Assembly (NCBI GenBank): GCA_012103035.1
Contig: JAAVLL010000001.1
Span: forward strand, 1,834,501-1,898,500
Reading direction: 5' to 3'
Source of the DNA: Brucella oryzae
GTDB taxonomy: Bacteria > Pseudomonadota > Alphaproteobacteria > Rhizobiales > Rhizobiaceae
DNA: 64,000 bases
The position numbers were made by a program, and so were the translations under genes. This document shows positions 18,341 through 29,232 of the stretch, piece after piece. The notes under the pieces were generated by a model, which was not told the DNA's origin, did not search any database, and saw only the letters and a list, made by a program, of their open reading frames with translations. The first letter of the stretch is position 1. Each line of letters begins with the position of its first letter.

Positions 18341-19765
18341 TGCTCAGTTGTCCTTCGTTGCGTTGCGGGCGATGGCAAGTCCGTTTCCAGAAGCCTCGCC
18401 GCCTGGCTCTCGTCGGAAGCTTCCACATAGCATCGCAGTTCCGGCGCATTTCCGGAAGCGCGGTAGTGAATTGCATTGCCTGAATGAAAGAAGAGTTTCA
18501 CGCCGTCAATCGTTTCGGCACGAACAATCGGATCATCCCGATGAAACAGGTCATTGCGCGCAGCTTCGTTCTTCAACAGGGATAAAAACTCAAGGCTCTT
18601 TTCCTGCGGGACATTCTGGAGCCTGTCGCTCAACGCGAAACGGAAATGAAAGCGGGCCGCGATTTTAGACAATGGCTTGCCAGTTTCCTTGACGGAACCA
18701 AGGCTGCTCAGAATTGGCAGCAACGCATCGCGGGTCGGCAGAGCAATCAGCATGCGGTCGTCACGGCTGATATCCGTACCCAGCAACACACCGCCATTGG
18801 CCTCAAAACCGACAACTGCAGAAGCACCCTCCTCGATAGCCCGCTCCATGCCTTCGATGACATAGGGCGACCCCACCCGTGTTCGGATAACACGCTCGAA
18901 ATGTTCTTCAAGAGCGGAATTGGAGGTCACCGGCGTCACAATCGTTTTACGCCAAGCCATTTCGCGGTAATCGCGCCCACAAGATCGCCCCGAACGAAGC
19001 GCCCCTTCTCGTCCGCGATCAACGGGCGGTCGGCATCTCCGTCGGTGGAAACAATGGCGTCGAAACGCCCTTCCTGCCCCCATTGGTCGAGAAGCTCAAT
19101 ATCCTCGGAGCGCAATGCTTCCGTGTCGACGGGCACGAACACATCGGATCGACCGAGCGGTACGGCTTCCGCGCCAAGCTCAGTGAGGATACGGACAATG
19201 AGATCACGCGCCACAGACGAATGTTGATAAACCCCGACGCGCAAACCGCGAAGGCTCTCAAGTCCGACAAAATCAACATAACGCTTCACATAGCGGTCGA
19301 TTGCATCACTGCTGAGCGGTGCATCATGCAGATGACGAAAGGCAAGATTTTTGGCAGAGCGGCATAGACCCCACTGATGGCGCTCTCATCATTCTTGTCG
19401 ATTTCTCCGTCGTTGCGATAGAATTTGAGCCCGTTTCGATCATCGGGAATGTGGCTGCCCGTGACCATAATGCTGGGTGCGTGCTGCGCGATCGCATAAT
19501 AGCTCAGTGCCGGGGTCGGCAACACCCCACAATCGACCGGCTGAAAGCCTGCATCCTCAATTGCTGCCATGCACAATGCTGCAATGGCCGGACTGGACGG
19601 ACGAAGGTCGCGTCCGACGAAGACCTTGTCGCCCTGCTGCAGCTTTCCGGCTTCCGACAGCATTCCAACAAAAGCAAAGGAATAGGCATAAGCGGGCAAA
19701 TCATTCAGTTCGTCCGCCAATCCCCTAAGACCGCTTGTGCCAAATTTAAGCGATGTGCCGCTCAT
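18337..19765 (-). CDS. Phosphomannomutase/phosphoglucomutase, frameshifted
   Basis: An alpha-D-phosphohexomutase that would convert mannose-6-phosphate to mannose-1-phosphate for the adjacent manC. Visible family motifs in order: FGTSGLRGL at the N-terminus, the phosphoserine loop VTGSHIPDDRNGLK, the Mg-binding loop STDGDADRPL, the sugar-binding loop GFEANGGVLLG and the phosphate-binding loop YRASGNAPELR. The catalytic serine loop reads TGSHIPDD rather than the common TASHNPP, which fits one branch of bacterial phosphomannomutases. The frame breaks near 19290-19340 and 18940-18960, so it is read in three pieces. Restored length is about 476 residues. A dead space of ~180 bases separates it from rfbD upstream. 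Confidence 0.85.
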
Positions 19766-19951
19766 GCTTTCCGCCAGATTTTCCAGTATCGAAGAGGCGA
19801 CGCCCGCAAGCGCCCGCCGGGCTTAAAAGTCTTGCCATCTTATAACGTGAATCCGAAAATCATCATCCCCACAATGGTGCAATCCTATGCACCTTATTGT
19901 GGGTCATAATCCGTATAGGCGGGCAATATCAAATCCTTAACGCAGACTGCG

Positions 19952-20861
19952 TTAATAATTACTGTTTTGCGCTTCTTTGGCTGAAAGCCATACCAACCGG
20001 ACACAACGTCCCGCAGCGACGACTTCCAATGCGGTGCCGACCAGTTGAACGCCTGTTGGAATTTTGCCGTCGACAGGCGGGAGTTGGCGGGGCGTACGGC
20101 CTTGGTCGGGTAATCGGCGGTCGCAATATCCGTAACGGTCGCCGTCGGCCCGCCAAGCCTGGCACTTTCATCGAATATGGCGTGTGCAAAGCCGCTCCAG
20201 TTCGTATCACCTGTTCCAGCCAAATGATAAACGCCATAAGCCGAAAATTCCGGTGCTGCCGCCAGATGATCCGCCACCTGGATAATCGCGTCGGCGATAT
20301 CGAGCGCACTGGTCGGGTTGCCCCATTGGTCGGAAACGACAGAGAGCGCATCGCGTGTCTCCGCAAGCTTCAGCATCGTCTTGACGAAATTCTTGCCAAA
20401 AGGACTATAGACCCACGCCGTCCGCAAAATGATGTGCCGCGGATTGGCTTGGGCTACGAAAGCTCACCTTCAAGCTTGGAGCTTCCGTAGACGCTGCGAG
20501 GTCCGGTGACATCCGTTTCGACATAGGGTTTGTCGGCGTCGCCCGCAAAAACATAATCCGTCGACAGATGGATGACGGGAACGCCACAGGTTTTCGCGGC
20601 TTCGGCAACTGCTTCGGCGCCAATAGCATTCACCGCAAAGGCAAGTTCCTGCTCGTCCTCAGCCAGATCCACCGCTGTATAAGCGGCGGCAGAGACGACG
20701 TCGGGCTTGATCGCCTCAATGGCACTGCGCACGGTGTCCGGCATTGTCAGATCCAGTTCCGGGCGGCCCAACGCAATCACTTCCAGATCGGGACGTTGAG
20801 CCGCCTTCTCAAGAAGGCTCTGGACAACCTGCCCTTCCCGCCCGGTGACGAGGGTTTTCAT
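19952..20861 (-). CDS. rfbD: dTDP-4-dehydrorhamnose reductase RfbD, frameshifted
   Basis: Last step of dTDP-L-rhamnose synthesis. The short-chain dehydrogenase fold is visible: [20 protein letters not shown] at the N-terminus, then AAAYTAVDLAEDE, STDYVFAGDADKPY and the catalytic YGSSKLEGE. The frame breaks near 20455, where YVAQANPRHIILRTAWVYSPFG should join. A second break near the C-terminus is likely: the C-terminus read as DVVSGWYGFQ becomes DVVSRLVWLSAKE with one extra C, ending at 19952. A decayed copy at 23.9 kb keeps the same LRDIVARLI ending and supports this. As read, the frame runs to 19894. The start overlaps the rfbB stop (ATGA). Confidence 0.87.
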
Positions 20862-21932
20862 GCCTTCGCCTCTCTTACTCGCGTGCTGCCCAGACGCTCA
20901 CCGGCATAGGTACCGCTGCGGATCGGCTCCCACCACCATGCATTATCGAGATACCATTGAATGGTTTTCCAACCCGGTCTCGAAAGTTTCCTGCGGCTTC
21001 CAGCCCAACTCACGCTCGATTTTCGAAGCGTCGATCGCATAACGGCGATCATGGCCGGGGCGATCCGTCACGAAGGTGATCAGGTCGGCATAGCTCTTGC
21101 CGTTTGCGCGAGGCCGCTTCTTGTCCAGAATGGCGCATATGGTTTCCACCACGTTCAGGTTGGTGCGTTCCGCGCGCCCACCGATATTGTAGCTTTCGCC
21201 CAGCTTGCCCGTCGTCGCAACCAGTGCCAGGGCACGCGCATGGTCTTCGACATAGAGCCAGTCCCGCACATTCGCCCCAGCCCCGTAAACCGGCAGCGGC
21301 TTTTCATCGAGCGCGTTGAGAATGACGAGCGGAATCAGCTTTTCGGGGAAATGGAACGGGCCGTAATTGTTCGAGCAATTCGATAGCACAACCGGCAGAC
21401 CATAGGTTTCATGCCAGGCGCGCACCAGATGGTCGGAGGCCGCTTTTGAAGCCGAATAGGGCGACGAAGGCTTATAGGGCGTTTCCTCGGTGAAAATACC
21501 GCTGTCGAAAGGCAGATCGCCAAATACTTCGTCCGTCGAGATATGGTGGAAACGGAAGTTCGATTTGCGCGGCCCTGACAGTTCCCGCCAATAGGCAAGT
21601 GCCGCATTCAGCAGGCGAAACGTTCCGACAATATTCGTCTCGATGAAAGCACCCGGACCATCGATTGAACGGTCGACATGGCTTTCTGCCGCCAGATGCA
21701 TGACCACATCGATTTCGTTGGCGCGCAACGCTTCCAGAACGCCGGTGTCATCGCAAATGTCAGCCTCAAGGAAGCTGTAATTCGGGTGGTTTTCGATCTG
21801 ACGGAGAGACGCCAAATTGCCCGCATAGGTCAGTTTGTCGAGATTGACGACATTGACCTTGGGATCGGCTGCCAGATGGCGACAGACGGCTGAACCAATG
21901 AACCCTGCTCCACCGGTAACGAGAATATTCAT
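20858..21932 (-). CDS. rfbB: dTDP-glucose 4,6-dehydratase RfbB, one indel at the C-terminus
   Basis: An extended short-chain dehydrogenase with NAD+ as tight cofactor. [20 protein letters not shown] binds NAD. The catalytic residues are in [11 protein letters not shown] and in [15 protein letters not shown] (Tyr-x-x-x-Lys). [16 protein letters not shown] and [17 protein letters not shown] are typical for the family. The frame as read ends at 20943 in ENHSMVSR. Restoring a base in the A run near 20980 gives [16 protein letters not shown] and a stop at 20858 that overlaps rfbD. Full length is about 358 residues. It starts one base after the rfbC stop. Confidence 0.92.
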
Positions 21933-21933
21933 A

Positions 21934-22491
21934 TCATTTCCTCAAGCAAAACTTCTGCGTCGGCAAAAGCGGGGCTTTCTGATCCTTATCGGAAAGCTGG
22001 ACGCCTGAAGATGCGATTGGCCAATCGATACCAATGGCGGGGTCATCAAACCGGATCGAGCGATCATGCTCGGGAGAATAATAATCCGTCACCTTGTAGA
22101 TAACTTCAGTGTTCTCCACGAGCGTCATGAAGCCATGTGCGAAGCCCTTCGGCACCAGAATCTGGTTCCATTTTTCAGCCGAGACTTCCAACGCAACCCA
22201 CTTCCCGAATGTTGGTGAGCTTTTGCGGATATCGACCGCAACATCGAGAATTGCACCGCGCGCAACGCGCACGAGCTTATCCTGCGCAAATGGCGGCAAC
22301 TGATAATGAAGCCCGCGCACAACACCCTTGGCGGCTGAAAGAGAATGATTGTCCTGAACGAAAGTCAGATCAATCCCGGCCTCGGCGAATGATTTCGCAT
22401 TATAGGTCTCAGAGAAAAAGCCGCGATCATCACCGAATTTACGCGGGCTGAGTTCCAGAAGACCCTCAAGCTTCAATGGGCGAACTATCAT
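21934..22491 (-). CDS. rfbC: dTDP-4-dehydrorhamnose 3,5-epimerase RfbC
   Basis: A 185-residue cupin epimerase, the third enzyme of the rhamnose pathway, read in one frame without breaks. Landmarks: [14 protein letters not shown], the catalytic-region [20 protein letters not shown], and [12 protein letters not shown], followed by [20 protein letters not shown]. Length and order of motifs are normal. The start overlaps the rfbA stop by ATGA, and the stop is one base before rfbB, so rfbA-C-B-D form a single translationally coupled unit. Confidence 0.94.
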   Translation of the reverse strand: MIVRPLKLEGLLELSPRKFGDDRGFFSETYNAKSFAEAGIDLTFVQDNHSLSAAKGVVRGLHYQLPPFAQDKLVRVARGAILDVAVDIRKSSPTFGKWVALEVSAEKWNQILVPKGFAHGFMTLVENTEVIYKVTDYYSPEHDRSIRFDDPAIGIDWPIASSGVQLSDKDQKAPLLPTQKFCLRK

Positions 22492-23369
22492 CTTTCGCTA
22501 CCGATTTCCTCGACGCGACGACGCAGATAGGCAGCATATTCGGTCTGGCCAAGTTTTTCCGCCCGTTCGAGAACGGTGTTTCCATCAATCCAGCCTTTTC
22601 AAACCCGATTTCCTCAGGACAGGCAATCTTGATGCCTTGCCGTTTCTCGATTGTACGCACGAAAGACGACGCATCCTGAAGACTGTCATGCGTTCCGGTA
22701 TCAAGCCAGGCATAACCTCGTCCCAACTGCTGGACTGTCAGATCGCCACGCTGAAGATAAATATTGTTGACGGCTGTAATCTCCAGTTCGCCACGCGCGG
22801 AGGGTTTGAGCGAAGCGGCAATATCAACGACTTCATTGTCGTAAAATACAGCCCCGTGACCGCCCAGGAGGATTTGGGCTTGATCGGCTTTTCCTCAATG
22901 GAGATTGCCTTACCGGTTGTCTTATCAAACTCAACCACGCCATAGCGCTGGGGTCTTCCACTCGATACGCAAATACGGAACCACCCTTATCAAGACGGGC
23001 AGCGCTTTCGCACAAATGGGACAGGCCATCGCCGAAATAGATATTATCGCCGAGGATCATCGCCACATGGTCGTTACCGATAAAATGGCGACCGATGATG
23101 AATGCTTCCGCCAGACCGTTTGGTTGCGGTTGTTCCGCGAATGAAAAATCCATGCCAAATTCGCTACCATCTCCGAGCAACTTACGGAAAAGTGGTAGAT
23201 CGTGTGGTGTAGAAATAACCAGAACATCTCTGATCCCCGCCAGCATCAAAACACTCAACGGATAATAGATCATCGGCTTATCATAAATCGGAAGAAGTTG
23301 CTTAGAAACTGCAATAGTCAGAGGGAAGAGACGGCTACCGCTACCGCCAGCGAGAATGATCCCTTTCAT
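22488..23369 (-). CDS. rfbA: Glucose-1-phosphate thymidylyltransferase RfbA, frameshifted
   Basis: First enzyme of the dTDP-rhamnose route. The start is [18 protein letters not shown] (23369), the nucleotide-binding signature; an upstream extension of the frame to 23456 is not conserved. [30 protein letters not shown] and [12 protein letters not shown] are family landmarks. The frame breaks near 22955 ([14 protein letters not shown]), 22850 ([12 protein letters not shown]) and 22600 ([19 protein letters not shown]); all can be restored by single bases. Restored length is about 293 residues. It is the first gene of the unit, so the promoter should lie in the AT-rich stretch above 23369. Confidence 0.88.
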
Positions 23370-23818
23370 ACAATCTCCGTAATCAGTTTCGTCTACCCGC
23401 CCCCAATACTCCAGTCTATCAACGCATCGCGCAACTTCACTCTTTGAAATTAGCAACGATTGACCCGCGAAATTTTGCGGACTATATCACGAGCACTAAA
23501 CTTCACCCAGGTCAAATACCTACGGCGCGGACTCATAAACTTTGACACCCTATTCTCGTAGAGACGAGCTTTACGGAAGGGCAACGCAGAGAAGTGCCGG
23601 AATGAAATTTTCGTAAGCGCATGCAAAATTTTGAAAGGGCGAGCAACAGGTGCAAGACACATAAAAGTTTCCAGGCAAACGCCTGGATTCCCAGCCAGAC
23701 CAAATTCCTCAATGATTTCAATAAATCATTTTTCACATTCGCCAAATGTGTCATAGGTTTGTGCTACAGTTGGCGCACGGCGTCAAGCAGGTCAAAATTA
23801 TTTCCGTGATAAGCGAAA
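23370..23818. other. AT-rich spacer upstream of rfbA
   Basis: About 450 bases with no convincing gene. It probably holds the rfbACBD promoter. Base composition drops sharply relative to the rfb genes, marking the edge of the AT-rich O-antigen block. Confidence 0.5.
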
Positions 23819-23849
23819 ACGCGGCACCGTTCGTTGAACGATGCCGCGC
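23819..23849 (-). terminator. Stem-loop, probable leftover terminator
   Basis: Read on the minus strand, GCGGCATCGTTC and GAACGGTGCCGC form a 12-bp stem with one mismatched pair and an AAC loop, followed by GTTTTCG. It lies just past the stop of the rfbD remnant, where the terminator of the former rfb operon would be. Confidence 0.55.
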
Positions 23850-23872
23850 TGAGAATTTATGATATCAAAATG

Positions 23873-24010
23873 TTAAATCAGTCTGGCCACTATATCGCGT
23901 AATTACGACTGCCAATGCGGTGCGGGCCAGTTGAACACCTGCTGAAATCTGCTGGTCAACAGGGTGGAGCTGGCTGGGCGCACAGCTCTGGTCGGTTTTG
24001 TCATGCCCAG
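23873..24010 (-). pseudogene. Decayed 3' end of a second rfbD gene
   Basis: On the minus strand this stretch translates as RAVRPASSTLLTSRFQQVFNW, then PAPHWQS, an in-frame stop, and LRDIVARLI followed by TAA. The functional rfbD at 20 kb has AVRPANSRLSTAKFQQAFNW, SAPHWKSS and LRDVV at the same place. About 40 codons are recognisable and nothing upstream survives. It therefore looks like the tail of a former rfbD whose front was replaced when the glycosyltransferase block came in. The in-frame stop may be real decay or another base error; the missing 5' part cannot be an error. Confidence 0.8.
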
Positions 24011-24059
24011 TTCAAAGCAACCGCGTGCAATCACCTCCAAACCCGAGCACCGAGCTACC

Positions 24060-25686
24060 ATGAGCAAGCCAGCCATATTGCTTAATTTGTTCGAATTAGC
24101 TATCTACGGACAACATCTCCTATTTCCCGGATTGAATATGACTTCTCACGCGGTGGATTATATAACATCACAGATCAATGATATACGTACGTTATATGGA
24201 TATCTGTTCCCCAATAACATCCGCTTGATAGTTAAGCAAGGAGATGAACCCTATTGGGGAACCCACGAGTAGTGTCACATACTCTCAATCCATGCGACAT
24301 AGAGGGCCAACTATTACATATTGAGGAAACAAGACACTGTGAAAACAGTCCGTCTTTGTCCATAATTGTTCAGATCCCGCCGGAATCTCTACCCAATCAC
24401 AATAGCTCACCAGATACATGGACTCCACGCACTGCCTTTCATCAAGTAGCTGTTCAATACTTTCCAACAATGTTCGAACACTTGAAGTATCGCCTTGAAC
24501 AAAGAAAGCTATCGCAATCGCGTAAGGTTCATCAATGGAAAAAGTTACGTATCGCACGTAATTTCAGCAATGTTACGCCAATTCAGCAAAATAAAAAGAA
24601 ACCTTCCATAGTTATAGCTATGCATTGGCTGGAAATGGGAGGGGCAGAAAAATTTGCGTTTGACTGCGTCAATATCGCGGCAAACGCAGGCTTTAGAGTT
24701 TTCATAGTAGCAGACAAATTAGCAGAGCAGTCGAGAAGAACACTCTTCGAAGGTATGCCTGATGTGAAATTTCTTCGCACCGACCGTTATCTGCGCAACG
24801 AAGATTGGCCTCTTTTTCTTGAGAGACTAGTACGAGCAGAAAATGTTAAAGCACTACATATTCATCACTGTTCTTCGGCCTATAACGCGCTGGCGCATTT
24901 ACACATCACCTGCCCATCACTAAAGATTGTAGACACAACTCATATCCTTGAATACAGTGATGGAGGTTATCCTCGCGTATCCGGAGTGTGGAGTCGCTAC
25001 ATTAATCACCATCATGTAATTAGCGCCGAGCTAACCAGATTTTATAACAACGAATTTGCTACAAATAAAAATGTCGTATTGGGGCGCCTAATCGAGAGAC
25101 GGTGCCCGTTATTATCATTTCGAATGATAACAGCAAAGGACCCATTACAGCTTATATTTGTAGGACGCCTTATTCATCAGAAGCGGCCATTTCTTTTGAT
25201 TGATATTATGAAGCGGGTACTTAAAACTCATCCTACAACCAAGTTAAAGGTAGTAGGAGACGGACCTTATAAGACTGCCTTTGAAAGCCTCGTATTAAAA
25301 ATGGATTATCTGATGTCATAACAATTCATGCCCCGGCTCCCCGTTAAAGAGCTAATGCAAAGTTCTGATATACTTATATTACCTTCTGCTAATGAGGGTT
25401 TAGCGCTGGTATGTTATGAAGCAATCGAAAACGGCGTCATTCCTATTTCTTCAAATGTTGGTGCACAATCAGAATTGCTGCCTGATGCTTGTTTGACTCA
25501 CCCAGAGCCGTATCGGTGTGTCCGTGAAACAGTCGACATTATTCAGAAGCTAACAAGGGATGCGAAATTTCTAGAAAAACAAAATCTGAATTAATAAGAA
25601 AGTATAATATTATCTCTAACGAGCCGACTGGAAGCGAAGTGATAGAAAACCTTTATCATTCAATACTGGTAGATAAAAATGCGTAA
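24060..25686 (+). CDS. Glycosyltransferase family 4, large, frameshifted
   Basis: A GT-B glycosyltransferase for O-antigen assembly in the cytoplasm. The C-terminal half is typical: MHWLEMGGAEKFAFDCVNI (acceptor-side loop), FVGRLIHQKRPFLLIDIMK, KVVGDGPYK and the nucleotide-sugar motif SANEGLALVCYEAIENG. The N-terminal ~180 residues (from MSKPAILLNLFELAIYGQ) are an extra domain I cannot name. Breaks lie near 24262 (a G run), 25310 (A5 in KNGLSDVITIH), 25335 and 25585 (A run in KQKSELIRKY). Restored, it is about 541 residues with a stop at 25684-25686 that overlaps the next gene by 8 bases. Codon use is AT-rich, unlike the rfb genes, which suggests transfer. Sugar specificity is unknown. Confidence 0.75.
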
Positions 25687-26562
25687 ATCTATAGCCGCAG
25701 TAATTGTAACCTACAATCGAGCTGAAAAATTAAGCAAAGTCTTAGACAGTGTACTCTCCCAGCAGATACCAGTCGACGCAATCTACGTTATAGACAACGC
25801 GTCAACGGACCATACACGACAAATAGTAGCTTCCAAAGACAGTACTCTAATCACTCATATCGTGTTAGCCAAGAATGTAGGTGAGCTGGCGGGTTTCACG
25901 CTGGCATCAAAATCGCCTATGAAGACAGTTACGACTATCTGTGGGTAATGGATGATGATGGATATCCGAATCCCGAAGCACTAGAGTCCTTTATAACTCC
26001 ATAGAAACATTCACGGAACGTCATCATTGGAAACCTGCATTTGCGTGTTCCAGTGTACGATGGGTGGACAACGATTTATGCGAAATGAACACGCCAACCC
26101 CTGTATGGGACTGGCCACGTTTCTATTCACCCAAATTACCAGTATTCTTGGTGAACTCGTGTTCGTTCGTATCTGTACTAATACCAGCTTGGGCTGTAAA
26201 AACATGGGCTCCCGCTAAAAGAATATTTCATTTGGTATGATGATGCAGAATACACACAACGGCTGTCCACATCCTATCCCGGCTTATTTTGCCCACAAAG
26301 TGTGGTTATCCATGACACCCCAGAAAATAAAGGCGTGAATTACTCTTTAGTGACCAGAGAAAACTTGTGGAAATTTAAGTATGGAGCAAGGAATGAAGCA
26401 TCATACAGATATCATCAAGCTGGAAGACTAAGATTTATCCTATTCCTTCTTCGCGTTCGACGAGAACTGGCCAATGGGAAGGTCCCCAGAGCTCTCAGGT
26501 ATGAAGTATATAAAGCAATATTGTCTGGAATTGGCTTTAACCCTAAAATTGAATACGTTTGA
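25679..26562 (+). CDS. Glycosyltransferase family 2 (galactofuranosyl/rhamnosyl type), heavily frameshifted
   Basis: The N-terminus reads SIAAVIVTYNRAEKLSKVLDS and VIDNASTDHT, the GT2 nucleotide-binding fold. Then, across frames, come an AGGFHAGI-like loop, LWVMDDDGYPNPEAL (the DxD motif) and WYDDAEYTQRL, and the C-terminus ends GIGFNPKIEYV. Relatives in this subgroup include galactofuranosyl transferases, which fits the presence of glf nearby, but specificity cannot be read from sequence alone. At least four breaks lie between 25890 and 26230, more than in most genes here, so real decay is possible. Restored size is about 294 residues. The IS66 insertion lies 158 bases downstream, outside the gene. 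Confidence 0.68.
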
Positions 26563-26735
26563 TTTGCCCCGTTGCCCCTTCGCTTATGGCAAACGGAGGC
26601 AGCAACTGACGTTACGCCGTAGGTCAAGGTTGTCGTCGTTGTAGAGATTGCTTGAAGAAGCGTCAACTGGAGTGGAAGCGGAAAACGCGAACAAAAACCT
26701 GACGCAACAGCCAAATGTAGGTAACCGCCCGATTG

Positions 26736-27032
26736 TTACCGTGGAGAATATGTCTTGACGCGGGCGTCGATTTCTTCGTCATCGACAAAGCATTCGAGGA
26801 ATTCTTGCCATTTTTCGGCTGATTGACGCGCGTCGACCAGCATCTGTCTGAGTTCATCGATGCCGTCGTCCGTCAAAGCGGAAGTGGTTTGATCGTCGCC
26901 GGTTACGACAGTGACTATGTTTCCATAGGTCAGGTTATCGTCATTGCGGATGATCGCATACAGAAGGTCAGCATCCTCGTTGAGCATTTCGGCGACATAG
27001 TCGAGCGTGAAGACAAATCTGACCGTCGCCAT
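26736..27032 (-). CDS. IS66-associated passenger protein, acidic, unknown
   Basis: A 98-residue acidic protein, [20 protein letters not shown] to EEIDARVKTYSPR, directly after the outer IS66 transposase gene; start and stop share bases as TGATG. A small protein in this position is often found in rhizobial IS66 elements and has no known role; it is not part of the standard tnpA-B-C set. I see no DNA-binding or membrane motif. Co-translation with tnpC suggests it accompanies or controls transposition. The frame is intact and ends within 16 bases of the element's terminal repeat. Confidence 0.7.
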   Translation of the reverse strand: MATVRFVFTLDYVAEMLNEDADLLYAIIRNDDNLTYGNIVTVVTGDDQTTSALTDDGIDELRQMLVDARQSAEKWQEFLECFVDDEEIDARVKTYSPR

Positions 27033-28652
27033 CAGGCTGCCTCAGCATGTTCTGCTGTGAGAGGCTTCCAGTTCCAAGGGAGCAACTCATCGAGCCGATT
27101 GATTTTGTGATCATGAATGCGGTCGAGCACATCGGCCAGATAGGCTTGCGGGTTGATGCCGTTCATCTTCGCCGTTTCAATGATCGTCATGGCGCGTGCC
27201 AGAGTTTCCGCGCCAGTATCCGCGCCCGCGAATAACCAATTCCGGCGCCCTACTCCTATCGGCCTCAGGGCTCGCTCCGCAGCATTGTTGTCCATGGCCA
27301 CACGCCCGTCCTCCAGGAACAGGGATAATGACGGCCATCTGCTCAGCCCATAGCGCAAAGCCTTCGCCAGTTCGCTTTTGCCCGGAATGCGAAGCAACTG
27401 CTTTTCCGCCCACGCGCGCAGTTCCTCGACCTTTGGCTTGCTGTGCTTTTGACGCGTGACAAGCCGTACATCGGCGGGCCGACCTGCAATATCCCGCTCG
27501 ATATCATACAGCGCGCCGATCCGATCGAGAGCCTCGCGCGCAATCCCGGATTTGTTCGCGGTCCAGATGTCATGAAAGTCACGCCGCCAATGTGCCCAGC
27601 AGGAAGCTTCGCGGAAGCGGCGCTTCCCGTCCGATCCCGGCTCATATAACTTCGCATAGCCTTTATAGCCATCAGCCTGAAGGATGCCGCTCGCCTCTCG
27701 CAGATGATGGTGGACGTGCTCTTCCTTCCAGTCGGGAGCGAAGTAATAAACCGCACCCGGCGGTGCGCCGCCTGCCCATGGACGCTGATCGCGGACATAC
27801 GTCCAAATCCTGCCCTTCTTCACACCTTTGCCCAGTCCCTTGTCGCGTAATGAGCGATCCAGCACCCGGATCGGCGTATCGTCAGCATGGAGGAGATCGC
27901 TTTTCATGATCTCGGTCTCAATACGCTCGATCAGTGGCCGAAGCACTTGCATGGCACGACCGCACCAGTCCACCAGTGTGCTGTCAGGTATATCGACACC
28001 CATCCGCGCGAAGATCTCGTTGAGGCGATAGAGCGGCAGATGATCGTCGAACTTCGAGACCAGAATATAGGCCACAAGGCCCGCACCAGCCATGCTACCC
28101 GGTATCGGGCGGCTGGGCGCAGGAACCTGCACCATCTTCTCGCAACAACGGCACGACTTCTTTGGCCGGGCGATCTCGATAACCTTCATCGTCGCTGCGA
28201 CCATGTCGAGGATTTCGCTGACATCCTCTCCGACAAGGCGTAATTCTCCACCGCAGGCAGGGCAGCAATGACCGGGATCCAGTTCCCGGCGTTCGCGAAC
28301 CGCATTTTCCGACACGCGCGGACGCCGGCGCAGCGGTCTGGTTTGTGATGTCTCATCCGGGACGCAAGCCGGATCGTCTTCGCTCCTCGACGGTCGCGGT
28401 CTCGTGTTCGGCACTGGCAATCAACAGATCCTCAAGCGCCAGTTCCAGTTGCGCAATTTCCCGCTCGATCTTTTCAGAAGACTTGCCGAAGACCTGTTTC
28501 TTCAGCCGGGCAATGCGTAGCCTCAGACCCTGGATCAGGTGGTCATGCGCTTTCAACGCCGCCGACATCTTCGCATTCTCCGCCTGCAAGGCGGTGATCA
28601 TCGCCTTCAGAAAGGCTGGATCATCAGGAAGATTTGAGCTCGCATTCGACAT
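27032..28652 (-). CDS. tnpC: IS66-family transposase TnpC (outer element), one indel
   Basis: The DDE transposase of the outer element. The N-terminal leucine-zipper-like region ([21 protein letters not shown], then [17 protein letters not shown]) is followed by a zinc-ribbon segment ([30 protein letters not shown]) and the catalytic core with [27 protein letters not shown] and [24 protein letters not shown]. The N-terminal part is in a different frame; the join lies near 28370 ([18 protein letters not shown]). Restored size is about 540 residues. Start chosen at [11 protein letters not shown], 28652. Confidence 0.88.
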
Positions 28653-28714
28653 GATCCTGACTAGCACAAATCAGGACAGGACGCCATAAAACAAGTAGTT
28701 TCAGTAAGATAAAA

Positions 28715-29061
28715 TCAACCGACACGTGCCGGCGGAGCACCCCAGTCCGGGCGTCTCCAGTCTATTCCTTCCCATAACATCGCCAGTTGGGCTGCTGTCA
28801 GTCGAGCCGTCCCATCCGCCGCTGAGGGCCAGGGGAAACGGCCTTTCTGCAGAATTTTATAATAAAGGCAAAATCCTGGCCATCAAAATACAGCAGCTTC
28901 ACCCGATCGCCACGCCGCCCGCGAAAGGCGAAGACAGCTCCACCTGTCGGCTTCTGACGCAAGACATCCTGTGCCAACATCGAAAGGCCCTCAATACCCT
29001 TCCTCATGTCTGTGACGCCGCAGGCAAGATAAACCCGAACGCCGGTGCCCGGTCCAATCAT
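28715..29061 (-). CDS. tnpB: IS66 accessory protein TnpB (outer element), one indel
   Basis: About 115 residues. It opens MIGPGTGVRVYLACGVTDMRKG, contains the conserved GGAVFAFRGRRGDRVKLLYFDGQ and, after a base is restored near 28845-28860, ends LQKGRFPWPSAADGTARLT, then a tail to GAPPARVG at 28715. TnpB (IS66 Orf2) is required for IS66 transposition but its biochemical role is unclear. The start overlaps the tnpA stop as ATGA. Confidence 0.85.
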
Positions 29062-29232
29062 GCCTGTTCCACCGCCCGGATGAGCCGCGTCAGCACCGTG
29101 CCTTCCACTTGGCTGCCAAAACAAAGTCGACGGCCGCAGCGCAATTGCAATGTGAGCGCGACGAACATCCCACCTTTTCTTTTGTGAATGATGCCGCGAG
29201 ATAAGCTCCTTCATTGATAGGAGCGGACCGGG

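Noticed and set aside
23964-24059. Start of the GT4 gene at 23964
   Set aside because: The first 32 codons overlap the rfbD remnant in antisense; the ATG at 24060 is the better start.
26563-26712. Zinc-ribbon-like frame that appears if the outer IS66 is removed and the flanks joined
   Set aside because: The joined frame has several stops and no recognisable family; probably chance.
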